Shown: positions 14,670 to 24,138 of the stretch, piece after piece
Layout of the letters: the number at the start of each line of letters is the position of its first letter
Numbering within the stretch: position 1 is the stretch's first letter
From: Acidimicrobium ferrooxidans DSM 10331
GTDB lineage: Bacteria; Actinomycetota; Acidimicrobiia; Acidimicrobiales; Acidimicrobiaceae
DNA: 64,000 bases
Direction of reading: 5' to 3'
NCBI RefSeq assembly: GCF_000023265.1
Contig: NC_013124.1
Span: 682,001 to 746,000 of the forward strand
Made by a program: the position numbers and the translations under genes
The notes under the pieces: model-generated
What the model saw: the letters and a program-made list of their open reading frames with translations, nothing else
What the model was told of the DNA's origin: nothing
Databases searched by the model: none

Positions 14670-15917
14670 TCAGGAGCCCGTGGAGGCGCTCACCCGGCCT
14701 GCGCGAGTCGTCCCGGCGACGACGAGAAGAGCGGCTATGCAGAACGTGGCGGCCATGATGGCAAAGGCCCAGCGGAACCCGAGGTCGGTGACCGCGAGCC
14801 CGATGAGGGCGACCCAGGCCGCGCCGATGGTTTGTGAGACGGTGAAGAACACGCCGAAACCCTGCCGTTCCAGGTCGCGGGGCATGTGATCGGCGAAGAC
14901 GGTCTGGCGGAGCGGCAGTTCGGAGTAGGAGAAGATCCCGATCGCGAGCCCGACCAGCGCGAGTAGGAGTGGCTCGGCGCCGACCACCACGAAGCCTACG
15001 AGCGCAGCCGCACCAAGCACGTAGTTGATGAGCAGGGTGCGGCGATGGGCCGTGCGGTCGGCGAGCTGGCCCATCGCTACCGGCCCGATGACCGCGCCGA
15101 CGTAGATCACGGTCAGGATCACCGTGATGGCCGCGGTGGAGGTGTGGATGCCGTCGTGGAGGTAGGCGGGTGCGTAGAGGCCGATGATCCCGATGCCCTG
15201 GCCGCCCGCTGCGATCGTGCCGGCGAGGAGGAGGGTCCACACGGGTCGGGCACGAAGGAGCGTCCACAGCGACACGGACGAGCGGGCGGACGACGTGGTC
15301 TGCGCCTGGGGGATCGGACGACGCCAGGGACTGCGAATCCCGACAGCGGTCACCACCGCGGTGGTGGCGAGGAGCGCAGCCAGCACCCACAGCGCACTGC
15401 GCCAGCCGCCGATCGCGATGGCGAGGCCGGTGATGCTGGGCGCGATCAGCGTGCCGATGTTGCCGGCGGTGACGTGCCACGACAGGACGGTGCCGCGCCG
15501 CTTGGGATGTCGGGAGGAGAGGAACGACGACCCCACCGGGTGCTGTGGCCAGCCGGCAGCGGCTTGGATCAGCCGTCCGCTCGCGAAGATCACCACGTTC
15601 GGCGCGAGCGCCGAGACCGCGGCTCCCACGACGGAGCCGATGTTCTGGAGCGTGAGCAGCAGCCTCGCACCGGCGCGCTTGACGACGACGGCCAAGCCCT
15701 GGAGTGCTGACCCAGCAATCGCGGCCACCGAGAGCAGCGCTCCGATGACCGCATACGAGGTGTGGAAGGCGGTGAGGGCATAGGGGATCACGATGCCGAT
15801 GCCGGCGACATAGGCGTGTTGGCCCGCGTGCGACCACCCGACGCTTGCGAGGTCACCGAGGAAGGAATGTCGAGTGGGTTTGGGTTCGCCGGCGTTGGTG
15901 GAAGAGGACTCTGGCAT
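14670..15917 (-). CDS. MFS transporter
   Basis: This 415-residue protein has about twelve hydrophobic helices in two halves and the MFS loop motif GQLADRTAHRRTLL between the halves. The substrate is not readable. The conserved N-terminal half shows GRLIQAAAGWPQHPVGSSFLS, resembling major-facilitator permeases of the sugar or drug type. The ATG follows a GGGAGGGGAG site. It is encoded convergent to pckG with a 21-bp gap. It stands alone, with no regulator or enzyme that hints at a substrate. Confidence 0.87.
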   Translation of the reverse strand: MPESSSTNAGEPKPTRHSFLGDLASVGWSHAGQHAYVAGIGIVIPYALTAFHTSYAVIGALLSVAAIAGSALQGLAVVVKRAGARLLLTLQNIGSVVGAAVSALAPNVVIFASGRLIQAAAGWPQHPVGSSFLSSRHPKRRGTVLSWHVTAGNIGTLIAPSITGLAIAIGGWRSALWVLAALLATTAVVTAVGIRSPWRRPIPQAQTTSSARSSVSLWTLLRARPVWTLLLAGTIAAGGQGIGIIGLYAPAYLHDGIHTSTAAITVILTVIYVGAVIGPVAMGQLADRTAHRRTLLINYVLGAAALVGFVVVGAEPLLLALVGLAIGIFSYSELPLRQTVFADHMPRDLERQGFGVFFTVSQTIGAAWVALIGLAVTDLGFRWAFAIMAATFCIAALLVVAGTTRAGRVSASTGS

Positions 15918-15965
15918 CGATCAGCTCCCCTCCCACCCTAACCGGAGGTGCCAGCCTGGGTGCGA

Positions 15966-16352
15966 TTAGCCCTGTCGGCGCTGGCGCTCGGGCTCGATGA
16001 CGAGCAGGACGCGCTCGGAGGTGATCGGAGCGGCGTAGGGTCCGCCGGTGTAGCGCTCGGAGAGCCGATCGATGTGCTCGCGAGCGCGAGCGCCGCCCTC
16101 GGTGGCGATCACGCGGCCGCGAACCTCCACGTAGCGATAGGGGTTGGCATGGTCCCACACCACCAACGCGACCCTCGGGTCGCGTTGGACGTTGCGGTAC
16201 TTCAGCCGATGGACCTCGGTGTTGATGAGGACGTGGTCGTCGTCGATGTCGAACCACATCACCGACGACTGTGGCGACCCGTCGGGGAGCAGCGTGGTGA
16301 AGGTTGCGAAGTTCGCTCCGGTCGCGAGCTCCACGAGGAGTGGATCTAGCAT
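15966..16352 (-). CDS. PPOX-class F420/FMN-dependent flavin enzyme
   Basis: This 128-residue split-barrel protein belongs to the pyridoxamine 5'-phosphate oxidase superfamily, closest by eye to the actinobacterial F420-dependent group. Motifs are NFATFTTLLPDGSPQSSVMW, the strand VLINTEVHRLKYRNVQRDPRV, and the later YRYVEVRGRV. Members reduce or oxidise small substrates; the specific reaction is unknown. The start is supported by a TAACCT box 6 nt before the ATG, so the message is probably leaderless. Confidence 0.88.
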   Translation of the reverse strand: MLDPLLVELATGANFATFTTLLPDGSPQSSVMWFDIDDDHVLINTEVHRLKYRNVQRDPRVALVVWDHANPYRYVEVRGRVIATEGGARAREHIDRLSERYTGGPYAAPITSERVLLVIEPERQRRQG

Positions 16353-16358
16353 GCACGT

Positions 16359-16364
16359 AGGTTA
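16359..16364 (-). promoter_or_regulatory. -10 box of the PPOX gene (leaderless)
   Basis: The minus strand reads TAACCT, then 6 nt, then the ATG at 16352. No ribosome binding site lies between them. The spacing matches the other leaderless candidates. Confidence 0.5.
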
Positions 16365-16501
16365 GCCCAACCCGGGCTGGGCCCGCGAGTGCGCTCGCTC
16401 GTCCACCGTGACCGGATCGACGGGCGCAAGCGCGGCCACGGCGCCCAAGTGGCACACTCGGACGGAGGCGACCTCGTAGGCGACGGTACGGGAGGGTAGG
16501 C

Positions 16502-17332
16502 ATGGCGGTTGCGTGGATCGACGGGGCCCTGGTGGACGAGGCCGATGCCCGGGTCCCGGTGTTCGATCATGGCCTCGTCGTTGGCGACGGGGTCTTCGAG
16601 ACTCTCGTCGTCGTCGGAGGGCGGGCCTTTGCAATCCGACGTCACCTCGAGCGTCTGGCGCGCAGTGCGCAGGGGATGGGGATCACGCTCCCCGACCTCG
16701 ATGCGTTGCGCGGCGCGATCGAGGCCGTCGTCTCGACCAACGGTTACGAACGAGCCAAGGTGCGGGTGACCTACACCGCCGGTGACGGCGAACTCGGCTC
16801 GGGTCGTGTCGGTGGTCCGACGAGGGCGATCGTCGCCGAGGCGCCGATCGAGCTCGAACCTGCGACCTGTGCGGTCGCGGTGGCCCCGTGGCCTCGCAAC
16901 GAACGTGGCGTGCTCGCCGGCATCAAGACGACCTCCTATGCCGAGAACGTGGTCGGGCTCGCGTGGGCGCGAGCGCGCGGCGCATCCGAGGTGCTCTTCG
17001 GGAACCTTGCGGGCAACCTGTGCGAAGGATCGGGCTCCAACGTCTTCGTGGTCCGTGACGGCGACGTGCTCACGCCGCCGCTCGACGCCGGTCCGCTCGC
17101 CGGAGTGACGCGTGCGCTGCTCATCGAGCGCTTCGCCGTCAAGGAGACCAACATCCCCCTCGACGATCTCTTCGACGAGCGGGTGTCGGAGGTCTTCGTC
17201 ACCTCCACGCTGCGCTTCGTCCAAGGCGTGCACCGGCTCGACGACCGCGAGTTCGAGCAGGCTCCGGGTCCGGTGACGGCCAGGGCACAGGCGCTCTTGG
17301 CTGATCTCGTTGCCTCTGACATCGACCCCTGA
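16502..17332 (+). CDS. Class IV PLP aminotransferase (aminodeoxychorismate lyase-like)
   Basis: This is a 276-residue fold-type IV PLP enzyme. The family also holds branched-chain aminotransferase, D-alanine aminotransferase and aminodeoxychorismate lyase. Seen are the N-terminal DHGLVVGDGVFETL, the PLP lysine in GIKTTSYAENV, the glutamate region LCEGSGSNVFVV, and EVFVTSTLRFVQGV near the end. Its short length fits a lyase or a small aminotransferase more than BCAT; I cannot decide between folate and amino acid metabolism. An XdhC-like gene follows after 9 nt. Confidence 0.85.
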   Translation: MAVAWIDGALVDEADARVPVFDHGLVVGDGVFETLVVVGGRAFAIRRHLERLARSAQGMGITLPDLDALRGAIEAVVSTNGYERAKVRVTYTAGDGELGSGRVGGPTRAIVAEAPIELEPATCAVAVAPWPRNERGVLAGIKTTSYAENVVGLAWARARGASEVLFGNLAGNLCEGSGSNVFVVRDGDVLTPPLDAGPLAGVTRALLIERFAVKETNIPLDDLFDERVSEVFVTSTLRFVQGVHRLDDREFEQAPGPVTARAQALLADLVASDIDP

Positions 17333-17341
17333 GGAGTCCTC

Positions 17342-18211
17342 GTGCGCTTCGACGATCTTGCTCGCGTCAGTGAGCTGGCCGCGCGGTTCCCGGACGCCGC
17401 TGTGGTCCGGCTCGTCGCGTTGCACGGTTTCGGGGGTGGCGAGCGTGCGGCGGACCTCGCGATCATGGCTCCCGAAGGAACGGTCGGGGCGATCGTCGGC
17501 CCGGGGGTCGTCGATCGCCTCGGATCCGACCCGACGCCACGACTTGCTCGTGTCGAGGTGAGCGATCCCGACGCCGAGGCGCATGGCCTCGCCTGCGGTG
17601 GCTGGGCGGAGGTGCTCGTGCATCCCGCCTCGTGGCTGCCGCCACTTGGCGAGGTCGCCGGTCGGCGTGTCCCGTTCGTGTTGACCACCGTCGTTGGTGA
17701 CGACGGACCGGTGGCACCGATCGCGATCGAGGTCGATCCGCTCGTGCGTCCAGGCGTGACGGTGCGCGATGGCGTCCATCGGCAGGCGTTCGTCCCGAGG
17801 CCGCGTTTCGTCGTGGTCGGCGATGGGCCCCTCGTCGACGAGCTGGGATCCCTCGGGACCTGGCTCGACGTCGAGGTCGACACAGGGGACGTCACTGGGC
17901 TCGGCCCGCTCGACGGCGTGCTCGTGCTCACCCACGATCATGAACGGGCCACCCCGGTGCTCGCGTCCGCGTTCGGTGCAGGGGTCGGCTACGTGGCGGC
18001 GCTCGGATCGCGAGCCACCCAACACGAGCGTGTGGAGCGGCTGCGAGCCGTCGGTGTCGACGCGCGCCGACTCTTCGGCCCGGCAGGTCTCGACCTCGGA
18101 TCTCGAAGCGTCCGCGAGACGGCGCTGTCGATTCTCGCTGAGTGGCTTGCCGTGACGCGAGGGCGCTCCGGTGCGCACCTCGCCGCCGGCGACGGACCGA
18201 TCAACGGCTAG
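17342..18211 (+). CDS. XdhC/CoxI-family protein
   Basis: This is a 289-residue protein with an N-terminal XdhC-CoxI segment (ACGGWAEVLVHP) and a C-terminal Rossmann-type segment (RFVVVGDGPLVDELG, VLVLTHDHERATPVL, GYVAALGSRATQHERVERL, DLGSRSVRETALSILAEWLA). XdhC proteins insert sulfurated molybdenum cofactor into xanthine or CO dehydrogenases. No such molybdoenzyme is encoded in the window, so this is an orphan. The GTG start follows a GAGGAG site, 9 nt after the previous stop. Confidence 0.85.
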   Translation: MRFDDLARVSELAARFPDAAVVRLVALHGFGGGERAADLAIMAPEGTVGAIVGPGVVDRLGSDPTPRLARVEVSDPDAEAHGLACGGWAEVLVHPASWLPPLGEVAGRRVPFVLTTVVGDDGPVAPIAIEVDPLVRPGVTVRDGVHRQAFVPRPRFVVVGDGPLVDELGSLGTWLDVEVDTGDVTGLGPLDGVLVLTHDHERATPVLASAFGAGVGYVAALGSRATQHERVERLRAVGVDARRLFGPAGLDLGSRSVRETALSILAEWLAVTRGRSGAHLAAGDGPING

Positions 18212-19780
18212 TCGATCGCGTCCAGCTTGAGCGGAGGGATGTCGCCGAGCGGTGGGGGCGACGACGGCTCGCCCTCGAGCGCTCGGTCGCAGAGCCACGC
18301 CCGCGAGGGGCTCTTGGTCGATGCCGGGCAGGTCGAGTCGAGCAACCGCAGCTGCTTCGCTGAGCGCGCCGAGGTGGGTGAGGAGGTGGCGCGCGTTGGT
18401 CGGCGCTTCGGCGAGCTCGGCCGCCGTCCTCCGGACCGCGTCCCCAAGGCGCTTGCCTACGCTCCCATCGAGGGCTGCGGTGATGCGTTCGACGAAGCCA
18501 TCGCGCACAACTCGGTCGGCGAGCACCTCAGCGGCGTCGAGGGCGTGGACGTGGGGGGTTCCCTCCCAGATCGGGAGCACGAGTGCTTCGCGGTGCCATC
18601 GTGCGATCGGCGCGTCCTCGACGAAGCCAAGCCCGCCGAACGCCTCCATGGCCCGCTGGGTGACGAAGGCGGCCTGCTCGGCGGTCCGGACCTTGGCGAC
18701 GTGCGACCGTGCGCGAAGGATCTGGTAGGCACGGTCGCCGTGGTGCGATCCGAGCGAGCTCTGCGTCTCCTCGGCGAGCTCGAACGCGAGCAACGAGGTG
18801 GCGAGCTGAGAGGCGCGGAGGCGAGCGAGCTCGTCGGCGAACAAGGCATGGGCGAGCAGCGGTCGACCGAACGCGACGCGGCGCTGCCCACGGATGGTCG
18901 CCTCGGCGAGCGCGATGCGTGCGATGCCGGCGGCGCTCATGGCGTTGGCGACCCGCGCGATCGTGAGCGATTCGAGGATGCGATGGATTCCGTCGGGGGG
19001 AGCTGCGAGGAGTTCGGCGGGCGCGTCGGCGAGATCCACCTCGCCGGTCGGGACGGCGCGGGTGGCGAGCTTGTCCTTCAGCCGGCGAACGGAGAAGGCG
19101 AGCGAGCCATCGGGCTGCTCGCGACGCACGAGGAAGAGCCCGAGCGAACGGACCCCGCGAACCTCACCGACGTGGGCCGCGACGAGCGCAACGTCGGCGA
19201 GTCCGGCGTTCGAGGCGAAGAACTTCTCGGCCGTGCCGATCCGCCACTCGCCGTTGGGCGTCTGGGTCGCACGGGCACGGAGCGACCCAAGGTCCGAGCC
19301 GGCGTGGGTCTCGGTGAACCACGTCGCGCCGAACCATGGCCCCTCGCGCAAGCGTGCGGTGGCGCTGTGGTGGGGGGCGAGATCCGCGAGTGCGAGCGAG
19401 ACCTGCGTGGTGAGCGTGATCGTGCAGTAGAGGCCGGGATCGGCGAGGAGGTAGCCAGCGGCGAGCGCGGCGAGGAGGCCGTCGGGCTCTGTCGTGGCGA
19501 GCGCGACCATGGGACGCAGTCGCTCGAGCAGGGCCACGTGGGTCGGGGCGAGCTGGGCGCGGTCGATGCGGTTGCCGTCGAGGTCGTGGGCGACCAGCCG
19601 TGGCGGCGCGTCACGGTCGACGTGGCGCGCGACCTCGAGGGCGTCGGCCGAGATGGTGCGATTGAGGTGCTCGAGCTCGGATCGTCGAGCCGCAGAGAGT
19701 CGAGCGGCGAGCCAGCGCTCGACCACGGGATCGAGCGCGAGCTGATCGAGTCCACTCGCGTAGCCGCCCTCCCGTGGCAT
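18208..19780 (-). pseudogene. Acyl-CoA dehydrogenase (AidB-like), apparent frameshift near the C-terminus
   Basis: This encodes a flavin acyl-CoA dehydrogenase. Motifs include TWFTETHAGSDLGSLRARAT (FAD/acyl loop), EKFFASNAGLADVALVAA, ESLTIARVANAMSAAGIARI and EDAPIARWHREALVLPIWEG. The start overlaps the ggt stop as TGATG; another ATG lies 6 nt upstream. After the codons for DLPGIDQEP the frame has no stop and would run on for over 1,800 nt antisense to two genes. The neighbouring frame gives a credible ending (GEPSSPPPLGDIPPLKLDAID) and a stop that overlaps the xdhC stop. One extra base, probably in the G run at 18307-18310, would explain it. Confidence 0.8.
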
Positions 19781-21354
19781 CACCATCCGATCGCGCTCCC
19801 GTCCTCGGCCCGGGGGTCCGAGCAGCTGATGACGTCGTGCTCGCGAACCATCGCGATATGGCACACGCCGGCGGCCGTGGTGAGGCCGGGCTCGAGGGTG
19901 AGCGGCCCGATGCGCTCGGCGAGCTCGCCGAGGACGGACGGATCCACGTGGTCCTCGATCACCCACGTGCGCTTCCCGTCGTGGTGGTGGGTGTCGAAAC
20001 CGGGGTGTGGACCGGACGATGCGGCGGTCTCGGCGAGTCGGGCGCGAGCGAGGGCAGTGCGCGGGTCGATGCCCTCGCGCAGCGTCGCAGAGACCACCTG
20101 GGCGATGACCGTCGGCTGACGATCGCCTCCCATCGTCCCCGCGACGAGGCGCAACGTGCCGGTACGCGGATCGGTGGCCATGAGCGGCGCGAGGGTGTGG
20201 CGCGGGCGGCGGCGCGGGCCGAGCTGGTTCGGACTCGCGGGATCGAGATCGAACCCGACCGCGCCTCGCGAGTGCACGAAGACCCCGGTCTCGTGGGTCG
20301 TGAGTCGGGTGCCGAACGCATTCGCGTTCGACTGGACGAGGACGCAAGCGCCCCCTGCGTGGTCGACGACGACGATCGCCGTGGTGTCGGGTGCGTTCGG
20401 GCGTCGGAGGGTCGCGGGCGGAGACGACGGAGCCGGGGCGGCGAGGGCGGCGGCGACGTCGGCCCCGTCGTAGTGGAGCTCATGGAGCCAGCGGGTCTGC
20501 TCGATGGCGTCGACCATCTCGAGATAGGCCTGCGTGAGCGACGTCGGTCGTTCGGGCGGGAGCGCCGCGAGGAGGCCGAGGGTGAGAAAGCTCGCCGACG
20601 GAGCCGGTGTCCCCATCATGCGCAGCCCGAGGGCGTCGACGGCGATCGGCTCGACGAGCTCGGCTTGGGGTCGGGCGAGGTCTTCTGCTCGCAGTGCGCC
20701 TTGGGTGAGCGCCATGAGCTCGGCTCCGACCTCGCCTGCGTAAAAGCCCTCGCGTCCGAGACGCGTGATGGCCTCGAGGGTGCGGGCGATGCCGTGGTGA
20801 CGGATCCGCTGGCCAGGGACGAAGCGACCCTTGAACGCCGCCGTGAGCTCCGAGCGAAAGCCGAGGTCCGAGAGCTCGCGTGCGCCAGCGGCGAGACGGG
20901 CGGGCGCGGCGAAGCCGTTGCGCGCGTAGTCGATCGCGTCGGCGAGGATGGTATCGAGGGCAAGGCGGCCGAAGCGTTCGTGGGCGAGGAGCCAACCGTC
21001 GACGGCCCCTGGCACCGTGATCGCCGCTGGATGGTCGCGGGGAATGGTGCGAAACCCTTGCTCTCGCAGGATCTCGGCGTTCGCGTTCGAGCCGGCGCGC
21101 CCGATGCCGACCAGCGCGTGGACACGAGGTGGCGTGCGGGGTGTGCGAGGTTGATAGACAAGTCCGACGACGTCGCCACCGAGGCCGCACGCGTCAGGGG
21201 CGACGACGGCGAGCACCGCGTTCGCCGCGATCGCAGCGTCGACGCTACTGCCGCCGCGACGCAGCACCGTGAGGGCCGCCTGCGAGGCGAGCGGGTCGAT
21301 GCTCGAGACGGCCGCATGGGGGAAACCGTGACACGCGACGACAGGTGGCTCCAC
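19780..21354 (-). CDS. ggt: Gamma-glutamyltransferase
   Basis: This is a 524-residue GGT-family Ntn-hydrolase. Such enzymes cleave gamma-glutamyl bonds after autoprocessing at a threonine. The processing site is NAPDTTAIVVVD, with Thr324 as nucleophile. Also visible are ANAVLAVVAPDACGLGGD, AITVPGAVDGW and the late GGDRQPTV. I see no signal peptide, so it may be cytosolic, like many actinobacterial members. The GTG is preferred over a TTG 9 nt upstream because the TTG overlaps the TAGCCT -10 box at 21368-21363. The acyl-CoA dehydrogenase gene is coupled downstream. Confidence 0.92.
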   Translation of the reverse strand: MEPPVVACHGFPHAAVSSIDPLASQAALTVLRRGGSSVDAAIAANAVLAVVAPDACGLGGDVVGLVYQPRTPRTPPRVHALVGIGRAGSNANAEILREQGFRTIPRDHPAAITVPGAVDGWLLAHERFGRLALDTILADAIDYARNGFAAPARLAAGARELSDLGFRSELTAAFKGRFVPGQRIRHHGIARTLEAITRLGREGFYAGEVGAELMALTQGALRAEDLARPQAELVEPIAVDALGLRMMGTPAPSASFLTLGLLAALPPERPTSLTQAYLEMVDAIEQTRWLHELHYDGADVAAALAAPAPSSPPATLRRPNAPDTTAIVVVDHAGGACVLVQSNANAFGTRLTTHETGVFVHSRGAVGFDLDPASPNQLGPRRRPRHTLAPLMATDPRTGTLRLVAGTMGGDRQPTVIAQVVSATLREGIDPRTALARARLAETAASSGPHPGFDTHHHDGKRTWVIEDHVDPSVLGELAERIGPLTLEPGLTTAAGVCHIAMVREHDVISCSDPRAEDGSAIGW

Positions 21355-21362
21355 ATCGCGCA

Positions 21363-21368
21363 AGGCTA
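21363..21368 (-). promoter_or_regulatory. -10 box of ggt (leaderless)
   Basis: The minus strand reads TAGCCT, then 8 nt, then the GTG at 21354. The 8-nt gap is at the long end of the range seen here. The box also decides the start codon. Confidence 0.45.
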
Positions 21369-21637
21369 CTCCACACGTCGCTTCGGCGCGCAGGGCCGTG
21401 AGAAATGCGCGATTGCGTGGTCGACGAGCTCTTGTGCGGCGGATTCGTGAGATTTACTCGTGTGGTCATACGGAATCGGCTTGCCTCGGGGAGCGAGATG
21501 CGCTAGCGTACACAACGGTTCCGCGCTCCGCGTTGCCACAGCGCGACCGCGGCGTACGTCCAGGGCACACGAGGCCAGCACCGAGAGGGCACGGCCGAGA
21601 GGGCAAGGCCGAGAACACGGCCAAGAAGGAGCAGAGC

Positions 21638-22693
21638 ATGATTCGCACGATCGGGCTGCCGGCGGAGACGAAGGATGGCGAGCGACGGGTAGCGCTCGAG
21701 CCGAGCGCGGTCAAGAGCTGTGTCCAGGCCGGGCACGATGTCCTCGTGCAGGCCGGTGCCGGCCGTGGCGCTGGCTTTGGTGATGCCGACTACGAGGCGG
21801 TCGGCGCGAAGATCGTGGCCAGTGCCCAGGAGGCCTGGAGTGCGGATCTCGTCGTGAAGGTGAAGGAGCCCCAGCGTCACGAGTGGGCCTACTTCCGGCG
21901 CGACCTCGTCCTCTTTGCGTACTTGCATCTGGCGGCCGAGCCCGAACTGGCGCGGGCGCTCATGGACGCTGGGGTGCGCGCGTATGCGTTCGAGACGCTC
22001 GAGGAGCGAGGCGGCTTGCCGCTGCTCGCGCCGATGAGCGAGGTCGCCGGACGCACCGCCGCCATCGTGGGCGCTCATTACCTGGCCCAAGGGTCGGGCG
22101 TGCTCCTTGGCGGCTCGGCAGGCGTTCCGCCGGCTCGTGTCGTGGTCGTCGGGCTCGGTGTCGCAGGAACGATGGCGGCGCGTGGTGCGCGCGGCATGGA
22201 TGCGGAGGTCACCGGGATCGACATCGACCTGCACCGCTTGATGGAGGCCCACGAGCGCGGGATCGTCACGGCGACGCTCGCGAGTTCCGAGCACGCGATC
22301 GGTGAGGCCGTCGCCGATGCCGATCTCGTCGTCGGTGCCGCCCTGGTGACCGGGGCGAAGGCGCCCAAGCTCGTCCTCGAGGAGCACGTGCGATCGATGC
22401 GACCGGGGTCGGTGATCGTGGACCTCGCCATCGACCAGGGCGGGTGCGTCGAGACCGCCCGACCGACCTCCCACTCGAACCCGATCTACGAGACCCACGG
22501 GGTGATCCACTACTGCGTGACGAACGTGCCGGGCCAGTACCCGCGCACCGCGTCTCGCGCGCTCAGCGCCGCGATCGCTCCGAAGCTCGTCCGCCTGGCC
22601 GCGAACCTGGATGACCCCCTCCTCGCGACCGCGCTCAACGTCGCTGACGGTCGGGTGGTGCACCCGACGGTCGCCGATGCCCTTGGGCTCTAG
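21638..22693 (+). CDS. ald: Alanine dehydrogenase
   Basis: This 351-residue NAD-dependent enzyme oxidatively deaminates L-alanine to pyruvate. The AlaDH/PNT family motifs are ETKDGERRVALEPSAV at the N-terminus, VKVKEPQRHEW, the glycine-rich NAD loop VVVVGLGVAGTMAARGARGM and VDLAIDQGGCVETARPTSHS. Length fits alanine dehydrogenase rather than transhydrogenase. The ATG follows AAGGAG. The stop overlaps the next start as TAGTG. The 274-bp region upstream contains short direct repeats (GCCGAGAGGGCA, GCCGAGAACACGG) that could be regulatory, but no binding site is known. Confidence 0.95.
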   Translation: MIRTIGLPAETKDGERRVALEPSAVKSCVQAGHDVLVQAGAGRGAGFGDADYEAVGAKIVASAQEAWSADLVVKVKEPQRHEWAYFRRDLVLFAYLHLAAEPELARALMDAGVRAYAFETLEERGGLPLLAPMSEVAGRTAAIVGAHYLAQGSGVLLGGSAGVPPARVVVVGLGVAGTMAARGARGMDAEVTGIDIDLHRLMEAHERGIVTATLASSEHAIGEAVADADLVVGAALVTGAKAPKLVLEEHVRSMRPGSVIVDLAIDQGGCVETARPTSHSNPIYETHGVIHYCVTNVPGQYPRTASRALSAAIAPKLVRLAANLDDPLLATALNVADGRVVHPTVADALGL

Positions 22694-24063
22694 TGTCGCT
22701 GCCCGCACCCAGCCTCTGGCTGCGTGAGCTCGGTCGCGACCGTTGGCGTCCGCAGCTCGATGGATCCCTCGAGGCGGACGTCGCCATCGTCGGCGGTGGC
22801 TTGAGCGGCCTGTGGACCGCACACGCGGTGCTCGACGCTCGTCCGGGCGCCTCCGTGGTGGTGCTCGAGGCCGAGCGGGTCGGCTGGGGCGCATCCGGGC
22901 GCAACGGTGGCTGGGCGTCGGCACTGTTCCCGGTGAGCTGGGGTACGGTGGCGCGCAGCTTCGGGCCGGAGGGGGCACGGGCGTTGCGCACACGTCTCGT
23001 CGAGAACCTCGACGAGATCGAAGCCGCCCTCGGCGATGACGCCGCGGACGTGGAGTGGCACCGAGCCGGCACCGTCGTGGCGGCCCGAAGCGAGGAGCAG
23101 TGGCGGCAGCTGGTGGCCGATGTCCGGGAGGAGCAGGCGCTCGGCCTTCGGGACCCTGGGGTGCTCCTCGACGCGCGAGGCGTGCGGGCTCGGTTGGCGA
23201 TCGACGGCGCTGTCGGCGGAGTCTTCGAGCCCGTGTGTGCCTCGGTGCACCCTGCCAAGCTGGTCGAGTTGCTGGCTCGGCGCCTCGAGCAGCGTGGAGG
23301 TCTCGTGCTCGAGCGGAGTCGGGTCCACTCGGGTGCACCCGGCGTGCTCGTGGGTGTCGGCGGTCGCGTCCGGGCATCGCAGGTGGTGTGGGCGACGGAG
23401 TCCTACAGCGCCGCCGAACCGCGCTGGCATCGGGCGCTCGCCCCGGTGGCATCCCAGATCATCGCGACGGCACCGCTCTCGGCGGCGCAGCGTGAGCGCC
23501 TGGGCAACCCCGAGGCAGGGCTCACCTTCTCCGATGGTCGGCGTCTCGTGATCTATGGTCAACTGCGAGCCGACGGTCGGGTGATCTTCGGCGGACGAGG
23601 CGCGCCGTATCGGTTCGGCTCTGGCGTCGAGTTCGCGACCGAGGTCGGCGCGAGGATGCGCCTCGGCCTCGCCGCGACACTCGCGGAGCTGCTGCGTGAG
23701 GCCGGGCCCATCGAGATCGAGGCGTCGTGGGGCGGTACCATCGGTGTCTCGCGCGATTGGTATCCTCGGGTGCTGCACGATCCGAGCGAGCGCATCGTCT
23801 TCGTCGGCGGGTATGCAGGCGACGGCGTCGCGATGACGCGCCTCGCGGGCCAGCTCGCGGCGGCGTACGCGACTGGGGTGCGGCTCGATCCGGACCTCGC
23901 CGTGATCCTCGGCCGACCGGTGCGGCGGTGGGAGCCGGAGCCGATGCGGTGGCTTGGCGTGAACGTTGGGCTCGGACTCACGCGACTCGGCGATGCGCTG
24001 GAGGGTCGGCCGCACGCGCAGCGCGCAGTGGACGTGCTCCGAGGAGCAGTGCTCGGTCGTTAG
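22693..24063 (+). CDS. FAD-dependent amine/amino acid oxidoreductase (DAO family)
   Basis: This 456-residue DAO-family protein has an N-terminal dinucleotide fold (ADVAIVGGGLSGLWTAHAVL) and VGWGASGRNGGWAS, the GWGASGRN stretch characteristic of gamma-glutamylputrescine oxidase-like and related enzymes. The C-terminal FAD segment is GGYAGDGVAMTRLAGQLAA. It probably oxidises an amine or D- or N-alkyl amino acid; the substrate is inference. The GTG start overlaps the ald stop, so the two are translationally coupled, and an aminotransferase gene follows after 75 nt. This looks like an amine catabolic operon. Confidence 0.85.
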   Translation: MSLPAPSLWLRELGRDRWRPQLDGSLEADVAIVGGGLSGLWTAHAVLDARPGASVVVLEAERVGWGASGRNGGWASALFPVSWGTVARSFGPEGARALRTRLVENLDEIEAALGDDAADVEWHRAGTVVAARSEEQWRQLVADVREEQALGLRDPGVLLDARGVRARLAIDGAVGGVFEPVCASVHPAKLVELLARRLEQRGGLVLERSRVHSGAPGVLVGVGGRVRASQVVWATESYSAAEPRWHRALAPVASQIIATAPLSAAQRERLGNPEAGLTFSDGRRLVIYGQLRADGRVIFGGRGAPYRFGSGVEFATEVGARMRLGLAATLAELLREAGPIEIEASWGGTIGVSRDWYPRVLHDPSERIVFVGGYAGDGVAMTRLAGQLAAAYATGVRLDPDLAVILGRPVRRWEPEPMRWLGVNVGLGLTRLGDALEGRPHAQRAVDVLRGAVLGR

Positions 24064-24138
24064 CGTTCGCTGCGATGGTACGTCGTAAGGTGGAGCGAGA
24101 CCGCCCAGGTGCGGTCAAGACGAGAAGGAGGCAAGGCG

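Noticed and set aside
16346-18208. Very long minus-strand open frame extending the acyl-CoA dehydrogenase
   Set aside because: It is antisense to xdhC and the class IV aminotransferase, both with clear motifs. Its residues (Arg, His, Asp, Glu rich) have no family pattern. High GC keeps such frames open by chance.
18227-21450. Long plus-strand open frames opposite the acyl-CoA dehydrogenase and ggt genes
   Set aside because: They are complements of strongly motif-bearing genes. Composition is Arg/Gly/Glu rich without motifs, as expected for shadow frames in GC-rich DNA.
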